Shown here: positions 1 through 8,941 of the stretch, piece by piece
Position numbering within the stretch: the first letter of the stretch is position 1
Layout: each line of letters starts with the position of its first letter
DNA from: Rhodobacteraceae bacterium CG17_big_fil_post_rev_8_21_14_2_50_63_15
GTDB lineage: Bacteria; Pseudomonadota; Alphaproteobacteria; Rhodobacterales; Rhodobacteraceae
Assembly (NCBI GenBank): GCA_002783205.1
Contig: PFEY01000032.1
Location: 1-35,675, forward strand
Reading direction: 5' to 3'
DNA: 35,675 nt
Notes under the pieces: model-generated
Told to the model about the DNA's origin: nothing
The model's input: the letters and a program-made list of their open reading frames with translations, nothing else
Database searches by the model: none
Position numbers and translations under genes: made by a program

Positions 1-697
1 TGATATCATGCGAAAAATCGTCGAAGTGGGTCACAAAGAGCCGACTGTCGTCCCGGCGCAGGCTCTGTGCCAGCCCCGTCACCATCACCAACCGCGAGCC
101 CTCCGCGTCCGAGACCAGATAGGCCCTCGAGGAGGTATAGGTCACCGATCGCTCGGGATCGCGCCGGTCCGACAGGAACACGTCGCGCAACTCGCCCTCG
201 GGCGTGATCTCGCGGATATAGAAGGTGATGCCGGGCGCGGGATGCAGGAATTCGCCTTCGCTCAGGAGCTGCGCCGCGACATTGCGCGAAATCTCCTGCT
301 CGCGCAGCCGCAGCTGGCTGAGACTTCCCGGAATCAGCAGATGCGCCAGCAGCGACATCATCAGCGCCACAATCACCCCGAAGACGAGAACCGGACGGGT
401 CAGGCGGGCGGGCGAATAGCCGGTCGCCTGGATCACGGTCAGCTCGCTCTCGGATGAGAGGCGATGGACCACGTAGACGGCGGCGGCGAAGGCAGCGATC
501 GGCAACATGCCCCCGATCACAGAGGGCAGGGTCAGCGCGGTGAGTTCCGCGAACACCCAGGCGGGCTGTCCGTCGCCGATCAGCTTGTCGAACATGCGCA
601 CGGCCTTGTTGATCCAAAGGATCGACACCAGAACGAGCGCGAAAAAGCCGAACAAAACCATCAATTGCGACAGCAAGTATCTGTCGAATCTGGTCAA
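1..697 (-). CDS. lptF: LptF, LPS export ABC permease (partial, 3' end off the window)
   Basis: About 232 N-terminal residues are visible; the C-terminus lies beyond the left edge. The reading frame opens with a TTG preceded by GGGGGAC and starts LTRFDRYLLSQLM, the usual beginning of LptF/LptG (YjgP/YjgQ family) permeases. Hydrophobic segments follow (for example LFGFFALVLVSILW), as does the family-like stretch LPSVIGGMLPIAAFAA. The later visible part (about residues 130-232) is the start of the large periplasmic beta-jellyroll region. LptF works with LptG, LptB and LptC to extract lipopolysaccharide from the inner membrane toward LptA/LptD. It is divergent from pepA-holC, an arrangement conserved in many proteobacteria, which supports LptF rather than LptG. 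The TTG start is the only uncertain part; no better in-frame ATG is near. Confidence 0.9.
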   Translation of the reverse strand, partial: MTRFDRYLLSQLMVLFGFFALVLVSILWINKAVRMFDKLIGDGQPAWVFAELTALTLPSVIGGMLPIAAFAAAVYVVHRLSSESELTVIQATGYSPARLTRPVLVFGVIVALMMSLLAHLLIPGSLSQLRLREQEISRNVAAQLLSEGEFLHPAPGITFYIREITPEGELRDVFLSDRRDPERSVTYTSSRAYLVSDAEGSRLVMVTGLAQSLRRDDSRLFVTHFDDFSHDI

Positions 698-825
698 TTG
701 TGTCCCCCAAGGCAGAAATATTGTGGCGCAACCTAGCCCAAAGCCGCGCGGGGGAAAACTGCTAACTGGCCATCGACGAAAGGGCGCGCTAGGTCTGGAC
801 GGCATTCAGAAATGGGAGACCGCCG

Positions 826-2298
826 ATGACACGCCTCGCCCCCGTCAGCTTTGCCGCCCCCGATCTCGACGCCATCGCCGCGGCGCCGGGCCGGGTGGCG
901 GTCTTTGTCACCCCAGATGGCAAGCTCGACCCCGAAGGTCGCCGCGCCAACCGCCTCGCGCGCGGGGCGCTTGCGCGGCTGATCGAGGGCGGCGCGCTCG
1001 ACAAGAAGGAGCCGGGCGATCTGGTCACACTGGGCTGGCCCGCGGGCCTTGCGGCGGAGGCGCTCGACGTGGTGATCCTGCCGCGCAACGCCGATGCTGC
1101 GCAGAGCCGCCGCGCGGGCGTGGCACTCGGCCGGGCGCGCGGCGACAAGGCGCTCACCCTCCTCGGCGGCACGCTCAAGCGGCCCGAGGAGGTGGCGCTC
1201 GGCGCGGTGCTGCGCGACTATGATTATGCCGCCCACCGGACCGGCGAGCACAAGGACGCCGATGCGATCACCATCACGGTGCGGGATCCGGAGGCGGCCA
1301 AGGCCGCGTTCGCCCCGCTGCGCGCCGTGGCCGAGGGCGTGTTCCTCACCCGCGATCTCGTGAACGCGCCCGCCAATCACCTGACCACCACCGCCTTTGC
1401 CGAAGAGATCAAGGGGCTGGCCGATCTCGGCCTCAAGATCACCGTGCTCGAGGAAACGGACATGGAAAAGCTGGGCATGGGCGCGCTTCTCTCGGTCGGG
1501 CAGGGCAGCGCCAGCCCCTCCAAACTCGCCATCATGGAATGGCAGGGCGGCGCCAAGAGCGAGGCGCCGCTGGCGCTCGTGGGCAAGGGCGTGGTTTTCG
1601 ACACCGGCGGCATCTCGATCAAGCCCGCGCAGGGCATGGAGGAGATGACGATGGACATGGCGGGTGCGGGCGTGGTGACGGGCGTCATGCGCGTCCTGGC
1701 CAGCCGCAAGGCGCGGGCCAATGTCGTGGGCCTGGTGGGCCTGGTCGAGAACATGCCCTCGGACCGCGCCACGCGGCCCGGCGACGTGGTCACCTCGATG
1801 AAGGGCGACACGATCGAGGTCATCAACACCGATGCCGAGGGGCGGCTCGTGCTGGCCGATGTGCTGTGGTATGCACAAAAGACCTATCGCCCGCGCGGCG
1901 TGATCGACCTGGCCACGCTGACAGGCGCCTGCATCATCGCGCTCGGCCATGACAATGCCGCGGCGCTCTCGAATGACGATGCACTTTGCGACGCGGTGCT
2001 CAAGGCCGCCCGCGCCGAGGGCGAAGGGCTCTGGCGGCTGCCGCTGGGCAAGCCCTATGCCGAGATGATGAAGAGCCGCATCGCCGATGTGAAGAATTCG
2101 GGCGGTCGGCCCGCGGGCACGATCACGGCGGCCGAATTCCTGCACCGTTTCATCGAGGAGGGCACGCCCTGGGTGCATCTCGACATCGCGGGCGTGGCCA
2201 GCGTGCAGGCCGAGACGACCTATGCCCCCAAGGGCGCCTCGGGCTGGGGGGTGATGACGCTCGACCGTCTCGTGCGCGACATGCTTGAAGGCGGCTGA
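826..2298 (+). CDS. pepA: Leucyl aminopeptidase, M17 family
   Basis: A 490-residue cytosolic M17 metallo-aminopeptidase that releases N-terminal residues from peptides. The two-metal site is intact: Lys254 (VGKG), Asp259 (FDTGG), Lys266 (ISIKP), Asp277 (MTMDMAG), and Asp336/Glu338/Arg340 within the signature NTDAEGRL. The N-terminal macro-like domain covers about residues 1-160 and the catalytic domain the rest, normal for the family. The ATG is preceded by GGGAG at a suitable distance. The stop overlaps the start of holC by one base (TGATG), so the two are translationally coupled, and lptF is divergent upstream. In E. coli PepA also binds DNA in Xer recombination and carAB regulation; nothing here tells whether this protein does so. 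Confidence 0.97.
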   Translation: MTRLAPVSFAAPDLDAIAAAPGRVAVFVTPDGKLDPEGRRANRLARGALARLIEGGALDKKEPGDLVTLGWPAGLAAEALDVVILPRNADAAQSRRAGVALGRARGDKALTLLGGTLKRPEEVALGAVLRDYDYAAHRTGEHKDADAITITVRDPEAAKAAFAPLRAVAEGVFLTRDLVNAPANHLTTTAFAEEIKGLADLGLKITVLEETDMEKLGMGALLSVGQGSASPSKLAIMEWQGGAKSEAPLALVGKGVVFDTGGISIKPAQGMEEMTMDMAGAGVVTGVMRVLASRKARANVVGLVGLVENMPSDRATRPGDVVTSMKGDTIEVINTDAEGRLVLADVLWYAQKTYRPRGVIDLATLTGACIIALGHDNAAALSNDDALCDAVLKAARAEGEGLWRLPLGKPYAEMMKSRIADVKNSGGRPAGTITAAEFLHRFIEEGTPWVHLDIAGVASVQAETTYAPKGASGWGVMTLDRLVRDMLEGG

Positions 2299-2756
2299 TG
2301 GGGGCGGTCTATTTCTACCACCTGACGCGCCGCCCGCTGGAGGAGACACTGCCGCTGCTTCTGGAAAAGGCGCTCGGCGCGGGCTGGCGGGTGGCGGTGC
2401 GCGGCAGCGATGCGGCGCGGATGGACTGGCTCGACGCAAGGCTGTGGCTGGGGCCCGAGGACGGCTTTCTGCCGCATGGCCGCTCGGGCGGGGAGCATGA
2501 TGCGCTCCAGCCCGTTCTGCTGACCACCGGGACCGATCTGCCCAACGGCGCGCGCTGCGTCATGGCGGTGGACGGGGCCGAGGTCACGCCCGGGGAGGTG
2601 CTGACGCTGGAGCGGGTCTGCATCCTCTTCGACGGCAATGACGCGGAGGCGGTGCAGGCTGCGCGCGCGCAATGGAAGGCTCTCACCGGGGCCGGATGCG
2701 CGGCGCAATACTGGACCGAAGCCTCGGGCAAATGGGAAAAGAAGGCCGAGGCCTGA
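2298..2756 (+). CDS. holC: DNA polymerase III chi subunit
   Basis: A 152-residue protein starting MGAVYFYHLTRRPLEETLP, typical of HolC (E. coli chi is about the same size). Chi joins the clamp-loader complex through psi and contacts the C-terminal tail of single-strand binding protein. Visible family landmarks are the YFYHL start, the W-R-V strand (GAGWRVAV), the LDARLW segment, the FLPHG loop and the late RVCILFDGND strand. The start overlaps the pepA stop by one base; pepA-holC is a widespread gene pair. No psi (holD) gene is nearby, as expected, since psi is hard to find outside gammaproteobacteria. Confidence 0.93.
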   Translation: MGAVYFYHLTRRPLEETLPLLLEKALGAGWRVAVRGSDAARMDWLDARLWLGPEDGFLPHGRSGGEHDALQPVLLTTGTDLPNGARCVMAVDGAEVTPGEVLTLERVCILFDGNDAEAVQAARAQWKALTGAGCAAQYWTEASGKWEKKAEA

Positions 2757-2979
2757 GCGGGGGCTGGCGCGGCTCACCGGTGCTGCGCAACGCGCGTGTC
2801 GGTGATTTTATGGCGCCAGATCGTTCGACGCGCGGGCCGATGACCCCTGCTTCAAGGGTCTCCCCCGGGGGGGATCGCGTGTCCCGAATGATGTCCTGAT
2901 CTCTCCGTCATGGTCGCAGGCAACGCCGCCCCGCCCCGGTGCGGCCTTGCTTTGCATCAAATTATTCGCCCCTCTTACG
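2757..2979. other. Convergent intergenic region, holC / aidB
   Basis: About 220 bases between two converging genes. It holds a small imperfect hairpin (GACCC at 2842-2846 pairing with GGGTC at 2856-2860) and a CCCCCGGGGG palindrome at 2862-2871, but neither is followed by a clear T run on either strand. No supported gene was seen. Confidence 0.4.
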
Positions 2980-4605
2980 TCAATCGCCCCCCAGCCGCGC
3001 CAGCACCGCGGCCGTGTCGATCGCACCGATGGCGCCCGCGACGCGGCCCCTCGGCGCGCTCAGGCGGGTGGTGATATAGGCCTCGGCCACCGGCGCGGGC
3101 GCATGGCGCATCAGCACCGAGGCAGTGAGCAGCGTGGCCAGGCTCTCGGCATAGAACCGCGCCAGCCCCTCCTCGGGCAGCTTGGGAAAACTCTGCATAT
3201 GCGCCGTCATCGCCGCGTCGAAACGGCGGTCCTGCCCGGCGACGACGGCCAGTTCGGCGCCGAGCACCTCGGCCGCCAGCGGCTCCCGGCGCAGGGTGCG
3301 CAGGATATCGAGGCAGATGACGTTGCCCGAGCCCTCCCAGATCGAGTTGAGCGGCGCCTCGCGGTAGAGCATGGGCAGGGGCGTGTCCTCGACATAGCCC
3401 ATACCGCCCAGGCATTCCATCGCCTCGTAGACAAGGCCCGGACAGAGCTTGTTGCCGAGGAACTTGGCCAACGCCACGCCCAGCCGGGCGAGTGCGCGCA
3501 CCTCCGCGCCCTGCCCGTCGAAGGCACGCGCCACATGCAGCCCGAGCGCGAGCGTGCCCTCCCAGTCGAGGGCCAGATCGGCGAGGACGGCGCGCATCAG
3601 CGGCTGGTCGATGAGCTGCTTCTGAAAGGCCCGGCGGTGGCGCACCCAGTGATGCGCCTCGACAAGCGCCGCGCGCATGAGACCGGCGGGCGCCATCGCG
3701 GTATCGAGCCGGGTGTGATGCACCATCTCGAGGATGGTGCGCACGCCCTCGCCCTCCGCGCCCAGCCGATGCGCCAGCGCGCCGTGATACTCGATCTCGG
3801 CGGAGCCGTTGGCGCGGTTGCCCAGCTTGTCCTTGAGCCGCTGGATGTGGATCGCGTTGCGCCCCTCCTCGAGCCAGCGTGGCACCAGGAAACAGGTGAG
3901 CCCGCCCTCGGCCTGCGCCAGCGTGAGAAACCCGTCGGACATGGGCGCGGAGCAGAACCATTTATGCCCGGTGAGCCGGTAGTGATCGCCCGCCGCCTCG
4001 GCGCGGGTGGTATTGGCGCGGATGTCCGAGCCGCCCTGCTTCTCGGTCATCGCCATGCCCATCGTGGCCCCGCCCTTGCGCGCCAGCACCCGCGCCGCCG
4101 GATCGTAGAGCCGCGCCGTCAGCTTGGGCACCCATTGCGCGAACAGCGCCTTGTCGGCCCGGAGTGCGGGCACGGCGGCATAGGTCATCGTCATCGGGCA
4201 GCACACGCCCGGCTCGACCTGGGCGGTGAGATAGACCATCGCGGCATGGGTGGCGTGGCCGCCGGGGGCCCCCTCCCACGGCAGCGCCGCATAGCCTGCA
4301 CCAATGCCCGCGCGCATCAGATCATGATAGGCGGGGTGAAAGCGCACCTCGTCGAGCCTGCGCCCGCCGGCGTCAAAGAGCAGCAATTCGGGCGGGTGGC
4401 GGTTGGCGGCACGTCCGGCAAGGCGCATCTCCTGGGCACCGATCCTTGCGCCATAGGCCGCAAGCTGCTCGCCATCTGCCCCGGCCGCCGCCGCATGGCA
4501 GCGCAGCGCCGGATCCTCGTGCCAGAGATCGAGATCGCCGCGCGACGCGGGCTGGTTGAGCACCACATGGGTCGCAAGGTCTGCTCGTGCGGGACTGTCT
4601 TGCAT
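2980..4605 (-). CDS. aidB: AidB-like acyl-CoA dehydrogenase
   Basis: A 541-residue flavoprotein of the acyl-CoA dehydrogenase superfamily, closest to the AidB subgroup. Stretches recalled from E. coli AidB recur here: MTEKQGGSD followed by N-T-T-R, RLKDKLGNRANGS, LIDQPLMRAVL, EAMECLGGMGY and NSIWEGSGNVICLDILR. The length matches AidB (about 540) rather than the roughly 390 of ordinary acyl-CoA dehydrogenases. In E. coli AidB is induced in the Ada response, binds FAD and DNA, and is proposed to protect DNA from alkylation; its physiological reaction is not settled. The ATG at 4605 follows AAGGAG. No ada or alkB gene is beside it, so the alkylation link is by homology only. Divergent from the ftsB-like gene. 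Confidence 0.88.
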   Translation of the reverse strand: MQDSPARADLATHVVLNQPASRGDLDLWHEDPALRCHAAAAGADGEQLAAYGARIGAQEMRLAGRAANRHPPELLLFDAGGRRLDEVRFHPAYHDLMRAGIGAGYAALPWEGAPGGHATHAAMVYLTAQVEPGVCCPMTMTYAAVPALRADKALFAQWVPKLTARLYDPAARVLARKGGATMGMAMTEKQGGSDIRANTTRAEAAGDHYRLTGHKWFCSAPMSDGFLTLAQAEGGLTCFLVPRWLEEGRNAIHIQRLKDKLGNRANGSAEIEYHGALAHRLGAEGEGVRTILEMVHHTRLDTAMAPAGLMRAALVEAHHWVRHRRAFQKQLIDQPLMRAVLADLALDWEGTLALGLHVARAFDGQGAEVRALARLGVALAKFLGNKLCPGLVYEAMECLGGMGYVEDTPLPMLYREAPLNSIWEGSGNVICLDILRTLRREPLAAEVLGAELAVVAGQDRRFDAAMTAHMQSFPKLPEEGLARFYAESLATLLTASVLMRHAPAPVAEAYITTRLSAPRGRVAGAIGAIDTAAVLARLGGD

Positions 4606-4733
4606 CGGAGGCTCCTTCCTCTGCGATGCTAAAACGCAAGCGACCGCAACGAAAGGGGATTCACAACGGGACTCACCTGTGGCATGGTGCCGTGAGGCGT
4701 CCGGCAGAGGCGCAAGACAGAGCAGAGCAGAGC

Positions 4734-5030
4734 ATGATTTCTCGCAGCCGACCCTGGGGCACCCTGATGTTTTTCATCATCGCGTTCTTTCTGGGCGCCT
4801 ATTTCACCTTTGCCGCCGTGCAGGGCGATTATGGCCTGTTTCGGCGGGCCGAAATCGTGGCGCAGAGCGAGGCTCTCAGGATGCAGCACGAAGAGATGAT
4901 GCTCCTCGTGACGCGGATGGAAAACCTGACACGGCGGCTTTCGGATACCTATCTTGATCTCGATCTGCTGGATCAGCAGTCCCGCGAGGTGCTGGGCCTG
5001 ATGCGCAGCGACGAAATCGTCATTCGTTAG
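4734..5030 (+). CDS. ftsB: FtsB/DivIC-type septum formation initiator
   Basis: A 98-residue bitopic protein: short basic cytoplasmic tail (MISRSRPWG), one membrane helix (about residues 10-28, LMFFIIAFFLGAYFTFAAVQ), GDYGLFRR, then a coiled-coil stretch (about 38-75) and a C-terminal segment ending LGLMRSDEIVIR. This is the FtsB/DivIC layout: it bridges FtsL and FtsQ in the divisome. The open frame extends upstream, but the ATG at 4734 gives the standard length. It lies immediately before the pdh cluster, a common place for ftsB in alphaproteobacteria. Confidence 0.85.
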   Translation: MISRSRPWGTLMFFIIAFFLGAYFTFAAVQGDYGLFRRAEIVAQSEALRMQHEEMMLLVTRMENLTRRLSDTYLDLDLLDQQSREVLGLMRSDEIVIR

Positions 5031-5037
5031 GCCGGAA

Positions 5038-5065
5038 CCGCGCCCGAGACATTTGTCTTGCGCGG
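5038..5065 (+). terminator. Possible hairpin after the ftsB-like gene
   Basis: CCGCGC (5038-5043) pairs with GCGCGG (5060-5065), and an inner AGAC/GTCT pairing closes around ATTT. It starts 8 bases after the ftsB stop. There is no U tract, so it may be a weak or factor-dependent end, or just an mRNA 3' structure. Confidence 0.3.
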
Positions 5066-5134
5066 GGATCATCGCAGGCGCAGGGCTGGCGCGACAAATT
5101 CCCGCTCGCACCCGCCGCTTGTTTCGTGTATGAA

Positions 5135-5154
5135 ATAGTTTAACGCTAAACTAT
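5135..5154. promoter_or_regulatory. Perfect palindrome upstream of pdhA (candidate operator)
   Basis: ATAGTTTA (5135-5142), spacer ACGC, TAAACTAT (5147-5154): a perfect 8-bp inverted repeat in an AT-rich patch that stands out from the GC-rich surroundings. It ends 10 bases before the pdhA ribosome site. Its place, just upstream of the first gene of the pdh operon, fits an operator bound by a dimeric regulator. The regulator cannot be named from the sequence. Confidence 0.6.
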
Positions 5155-5180
5155 ATTTGTCAACAAGGAGTCGCCGCCTC

Positions 5181-6191
5181 ATGGTTGCCCGAAAAAGCAC
5201 AAAGAAACCAAATGTTTCCGCCGAAGATCTCAAGCAATATTACCGCGACATGCTACTCATCAGGCGATTCGAGGAAAAGGCCGGACAGCTTTATGGCATG
5301 GGTCTGATCGGCGGTTTCTGCCATCTTTACATCGGACAGGAGGCGGTGGTCGTGGGGCTTGAGGCCGCAGCCGAGGAAGGCGACCGGCGCATCACCACTT
5401 ACCGCGATCACGGCCATATGCTGGCCTGCGGCATGGACCCCAAGGGCGTCATGGCCGAGTTGACGGGGCGCGCGGGCGGCTACAGCCGGGGCAAGGGTGG
5501 CTCGATGCACATGTTCTCGACCCAGAAGCGCTTTTACGGCGGGCATGGCATCGTGGGGGCGAACGTGCCTCTGGGTGCGGGTCTGGCCTTTGCCGACAAG
5601 TATCTGGGCAATGACCGCGTGACCTTCACCTATTTCGGCGATGGCGCGGCCAATCAGGGGCAGGTCTACGAGACCTTCAACATGGCGGCGCTCTGGCAGT
5701 TGCCGGTGATCTTTGTCATCGAGAACAACCAGTATGCGATGGGCACGGCGCAGAAGCGCTCGACCTCCTCGCCCGATATCTATCACCGGGGCGAAGCCTT
5801 TGGCATTCCCGGCGAGATGGTCGATGGCATGGATGTGCTGGCCGTCAAGGAAGCGGGCGACAAGGCCGTCGCGCACTGCCGGGCGGGCAAGGGGCCCTAT
5901 ATTCTCGAGATCAAGACCTATCGCTATCGCGGCCATTCGATGTCTGACCCGGCGAAATACCGCACCCGCGAGGAGGTGCAGAAGATGCGCGACGAGAAGG
6001 ATGCGATCGAGCATGTGCGCGAATTGCTGATCTCTGGCGGTCATGCCACGGAGGAGGATCTCAAGGCGATCGACAAGGAGATCAAGGACGTGGTGAACGC
6101 GAGCGCCGAATTCGCCAAGGAAAGCCCCGAACCCGCTATCGCGGAACTCTGGACCGATATCATTGCCGATCCGGCACCGCAGAACGCCTGA
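5181..6191 (+). CDS. pdhA: Pyruvate dehydrogenase E1 component, alpha subunit
   Basis: 336 residues from the ATG at 5181, which is preceded by AAGGAG ten bases upstream; an in-frame TTG at 5157 has no such support. E1 (alpha2beta2) decarboxylates pyruvate with thiamine diphosphate and reductively acetylates the lipoyl group of E2. The ThDP/Mg signature is visible: FGDGAANQG, ending in ENNQYAMG. The regulatory-loop region YRYRGHSMSDPAKYRTREEV is also the standard alpha-subunit sequence. First gene of pdhA-pdhB-pdhC; no E3 (lpd) gene is in the window, so that subunit must be encoded elsewhere. Confidence 0.97.
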   Translation: MVARKSTKKPNVSAEDLKQYYRDMLLIRRFEEKAGQLYGMGLIGGFCHLYIGQEAVVVGLEAAAEEGDRRITTYRDHGHMLACGMDPKGVMAELTGRAGGYSRGKGGSMHMFSTQKRFYGGHGIVGANVPLGAGLAFADKYLGNDRVTFTYFGDGAANQGQVYETFNMAALWQLPVIFVIENNQYAMGTAQKRSTSSPDIYHRGEAFGIPGEMVDGMDVLAVKEAGDKAVAHCRAGKGPYILEIKTYRYRGHSMSDPAKYRTREEVQKMRDEKDAIEHVRELLISGGHATEEDLKAIDKEIKDVVNASAEFAKESPEPAIAELWTDIIADPAPQNA

Positions 6192-6206
6192 GGAGGAGAG
6201 ACGATC

Positions 6207-7577
6207 ATGGCAACCGAAATCCTGATGCCCGCCCTCTCTCCGACCATGGAAGAAGGCACGCTGGCGAAATGGCTTGTGAAAGAGGGGGACACGGTCAAGG
6301 CCGGCGACATTCTGGCCGAGATCGAGACCGACAAGGCGACGATGGAGTTCGAGGCGGTCGATGAGGGCACGATCGGCAAGATCCTGATTGCCGAGGGCAG
6401 CGAAGGCGTGAAGGTCAACACGCCCATCGCGGTGCTGCTGGAGGAGGGCGAGAGCGCGGATGACGTTCAAAGCACCCCCACCGCCAAGATGCCCGAGGAC
6501 AAGCCCGTAGATCAGCCCAAACCCGTCCCGGCCAAGGCCAAGGCCGCCGAGGCGCCAAAGGCCAATACCAGCCCCGACTGGCCCGAAGGCACCGAGATGC
6601 AGACCATGACGGTGCGCGAGGCGCTCAATTCCGCCATGGCCGAGGAAATGCGCCGCGATCCGACGGTCTTTGTCATGGGCGAGGAGGTGGCGGAATATCA
6701 GGGCGCCTACAAGATCACGCAGAACCTGCTGCAAGAGTTCGGCGCCAAGAGGGTGATCGACACGCCGATTACCGAGCACGGCTTTGCCGGAATTGGCGTT
6801 GGCGCGTCCTGGGGCGGCTTGCGGCCGATCGTGGAATTCATGACCTGGAACTTCGCCATGCAGGCGATTGACCAGATCATCAATTCCGCCGCCAAGACGC
6901 TCTACATGTCGGGCGGTCAGATGGGCAGCCCGATCGTGTTCCGTGGCACCAATGGCGCTGCGGCGCGCGTTGGGGCACAGCACAGTCAGGATTACGCCGC
7001 GTGGTATGCGCAGGTGCCCGGCCTGCGGGTGGTGCAGCCCTATTCGGCGGCAGATGCCAAAGGCCTGTTGAAAACCGCCATTCGCGACCCGAACCCGGTG
7101 GTATTCCTCGAAAACGAGATCCTCTATGGCCGCTCCTTCGAGGTGCCCAAGATCGACGATTTCACCATCCCCTTCGGCAAGGCCAAGATCTGGCGCGCGG
7201 GCACGGATGTGACCATCGTCAGCTTTGGCATCGGCATGACCTATGCGCTGGAGGCCGCCGACAAGCTGGCCCAAGACGGGATCAGCGCCGAGGTGGTGGA
7301 CCTGCGCACGCTGCGCCCGATGGATACCGACACGGTGATCGCCAGCGTGATGAAGACCAACCGCTGCGTGACGGTCGAGGAAGGCTGGCCGGTGGCCTCG
7401 ATCGGCAACCATATCTCGGCGGTTCTGATGCAAAAAGCGTTCGACTATCTCGACGCGCCGGTGATCAATTGCACGGGCAAGGATGTGCCGATGCCCTATG
7501 CCGCCAATCTGGAAAAGCTGGCCCTGACGTCCACCCAAGAGGTGATCGACGCCGTGCGCCAAGTGACCTATCGCTGA
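6207..7577 (+). CDS. pdhB: Pyruvate dehydrogenase E1 beta subunit with N-terminal lipoyl domain
   Basis: 456 residues, about 120 longer than a plain E1-beta. Residues 1-80 form a biotinyl-lipoyl domain with the modified lysine in ETDKATMEF (Lys43). An Ala/Pro/Lys-rich linker (about 88-130) leads to the transketolase-like E1-beta body (about 135-456; [59 protein letters not shown]). A lipoyl domain on E1-beta is known from rhizobia and Rhodobacterales. Starts 15 bases after pdhA behind GGAGGAGAG. Its lipoyl domain matches that of pdhC at 77 of the first 87 residues, pointing to duplication within the operon. Confidence 0.97.
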   Translation: MATEILMPALSPTMEEGTLAKWLVKEGDTVKAGDILAEIETDKATMEFEAVDEGTIGKILIAEGSEGVKVNTPIAVLLEEGESADDVQSTPTAKMPEDKPVDQPKPVPAKAKAAEAPKANTSPDWPEGTEMQTMTVREALNSAMAEEMRRDPTVFVMGEEVAEYQGAYKITQNLLQEFGAKRVIDTPITEHGFAGIGVGASWGGLRPIVEFMTWNFAMQAIDQIINSAAKTLYMSGGQMGSPIVFRGTNGAAARVGAQHSQDYAAWYAQVPGLRVVQPYSAADAKGLLKTAIRDPNPVVFLENEILYGRSFEVPKIDDFTIPFGKAKIWRAGTDVTIVSFGIGMTYALEAADKLAQDGISAEVVDLRTLRPMDTDTVIASVMKTNRCVTVEEGWPVASIGNHISAVLMQKAFDYLDAPVINCTGKDVPMPYAANLEKLALTSTQEVIDAVRQVTYR

Positions 7578-7851
7578 GGGAGAGACGACCATGGCAACCG
7601 AAATTCTGATGCCCGCCCTCTCGCCCACGATGGAAGAGGGCACGCTGGCGAAATGGCTGGTCAAGGAGGGCGATACCGTTTCCGCGGGCGATCTTCTGGC
7701 CGAGATCGAGACCGACAAGGCCACGATGGAATTCGAGGCGGTGGACGAGGGCGTGATCGGCAAGCTGCTGGTCGCCGAGGGCACCGAAGGCGTCAAGGTC
7801 AACACGCCGATTGCGGTGATCCTGGACGAGGGCGAGAGCGCTGCGGATCTT
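6207..7851 (+). repeat. Duplicated lipoyl-domain coding segments (6207-6467 and 7591-7851)
   Basis: The first 87 codons of pdhB and pdhC encode proteins identical at 77 of 87 positions, and the first 30 residues are the same. The ten differences are mostly conservative (for example Ile35/Leu, Ile61/Val, Glu79/Asp). The span given covers both copies and the sequence between them. Confidence 0.85.
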
Positions 7852-8892
7852 TCCAGCGCCCCGGCCAAGGCCGCAGCACCGGCGGCGAAAGTGGCGGAGA
7901 GTGCACCGCAGGCGGCGAGCGCTGCCCCCGCCCCCGCCGCGCCGAAATCGGCCGATGGCGGGCGCGTCTTTGCCTCGCCTCTGGCGCGGCGGATCGCGGC
8001 GGACAAGGGGATTGATCTGGCCGCAATCAGTGGCTCTGGCCCGCATGGGCGGATCGTCAAGGCGGACGTGGAGGGGGCCAAACCCTCGACGGCGCCCTCG
8101 CAGGCCGCTGCACCCGCAGCCGCCGCCAAGGCCCCTGCCCCGGCCGCTGCGGCGCCATCTGGCCCGTCGTCGGATGCGGTCATGGCGATGTATCAGGGCC
8201 GCGCCTATGAGGAGGTCAAGCTGGACGGGATGCGCAAGACCATCGCCGCACGGCTGACCGAGGCCAAGCAGACCGTGCCGCATTTCTACCTGCGCCGGGA
8301 AATCCGTCTGGATGCGCTGATGAAATTCCGCGGTGAGTTGAATGCGCAACTCGAATCGCGGGGCGTCAAGCTGTCGATCAACGATTTCATCATCAAGGCC
8401 TGCGCGCTGGCATTGCAGGCGGTGCCCGATGCCAATGCCGTCTGGGCGGGCGACAAGGTGCTGCGGCTCAAGCCGTCGGATGTGGCCGTGGCGGTGGCGA
8501 TCGAGGGTGGGCTCTTTACGCCCGTTCTCAGGGATGCCGAGATGAAATCGCTCTCGGCACTCTCGTCGGAGATGAAGGATCTGGCCAAGCGGGCACGCGA
8601 CCGCAAACTCGCGCCGCAGGAATATCAGGGCGGCACGTTTGCGATTTCCAACCTCGGCATGTTCGGGATCGAGAATTTCGACGCGGTGATCAACCCGCCG
8701 CATGGGGCGATTCTCGCCGTGGGTGCGGGGCTGAAAAAGCCGGTCGTGGGCAGGGATGGCGAGCTGACGGTGGCGACGGTGATGTCTGTCACGCTGTCGG
8801 TGGATCACCGGGTGATCGACGGCGCGCTTGGCGCGCAACTCCTGGAGCAGATCGTGGGCAACCTCGAGAACCCGATGGTCATGCTGGCGTAA
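7591..8892 (+). CDS. pdhC: Pyruvate dehydrogenase E2, dihydrolipoamide acetyltransferase
   Basis: 433 residues that transfer the acetyl group from lipoate to CoA and form the core of the complex. Order of domains: one lipoyl domain (1-80, Lys43 in ETDKATMEF), Ala/Pro linker (about 88-120), peripheral subunit-binding domain (about 125-162, [18 protein letters not shown] then GSGPHGRI), second Ala/Pro linker, and the catalytic domain (about 205-433) with the active-site motif SVDHRVIDG (His406, Asp410). Starts 13 bases after pdhB with GGGAGAG upstream. A single lipoyl domain plus the one on pdhB is the usual arrangement when E1-beta carries its own. Confidence 0.97.
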   Translation: MATEILMPALSPTMEEGTLAKWLVKEGDTVSAGDLLAEIETDKATMEFEAVDEGVIGKLLVAEGTEGVKVNTPIAVILDEGESAADLSSAPAKAAAPAAKVAESAPQAASAAPAPAAPKSADGGRVFASPLARRIAADKGIDLAAISGSGPHGRIVKADVEGAKPSTAPSQAAAPAAAAKAPAPAAAAPSGPSSDAVMAMYQGRAYEEVKLDGMRKTIAARLTEAKQTVPHFYLRREIRLDALMKFRGELNAQLESRGVKLSINDFIIKACALALQAVPDANAVWAGDKVLRLKPSDVAVAVAIEGGLFTPVLRDAEMKSLSALSSEMKDLAKRARDRKLAPQEYQGGTFAISNLGMFGIENFDAVINPPHGAILAVGAGLKKPVVGRDGELTVATVMSVTLSVDHRVIDGALGAQLLEQIVGNLENPMVMLA

Positions 8893-8900
8893 AGTCTTAG

Positions 8901-8922
8901 GCCCCGGCCTTTGGGCCGGGGC
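8901..8922. terminator. Hairpin between pdhC and the DUF486 gene
   Basis: GCCCCGGCC (8901-8909), loop TTTG, GGCCGGGGC (8914-8922). It begins 8 bases after the pdhC stop and lies between two convergent genes, so it could serve both. No clean U tract follows on either strand. Confidence 0.6.
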
Positions 8923-8941
8923 ACCTTCGGGCGCGCGCCCG

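Noticed and set aside
6-731. A 241-codon minus-strand frame at the left edge
   Set aside because: It is a shifted frame of lptF; the LptF sequence is in the neighbouring frame starting with TTG at 697.
733-2439. A 568-codon minus-strand open frame over pepA
   Set aside because: Antisense to a complete M17 peptidase with all catalytic residues; Arg/His/Gly-rich translation.
2947-4632. A 561-codon plus-strand open frame over aidB
   Set aside because: Antisense to a full-length AidB-like protein; no family resemblance.
5253-8183. A 976-codon open frame antisense to pdhA-pdhB-pdhC
   Set aside because: Its translation is repetitive His/Arg/Gly/Asp-rich sequence with no family resemblance, and the plus strand encodes three clear pdh genes. 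It is a by-product of the GC-rich third positions.
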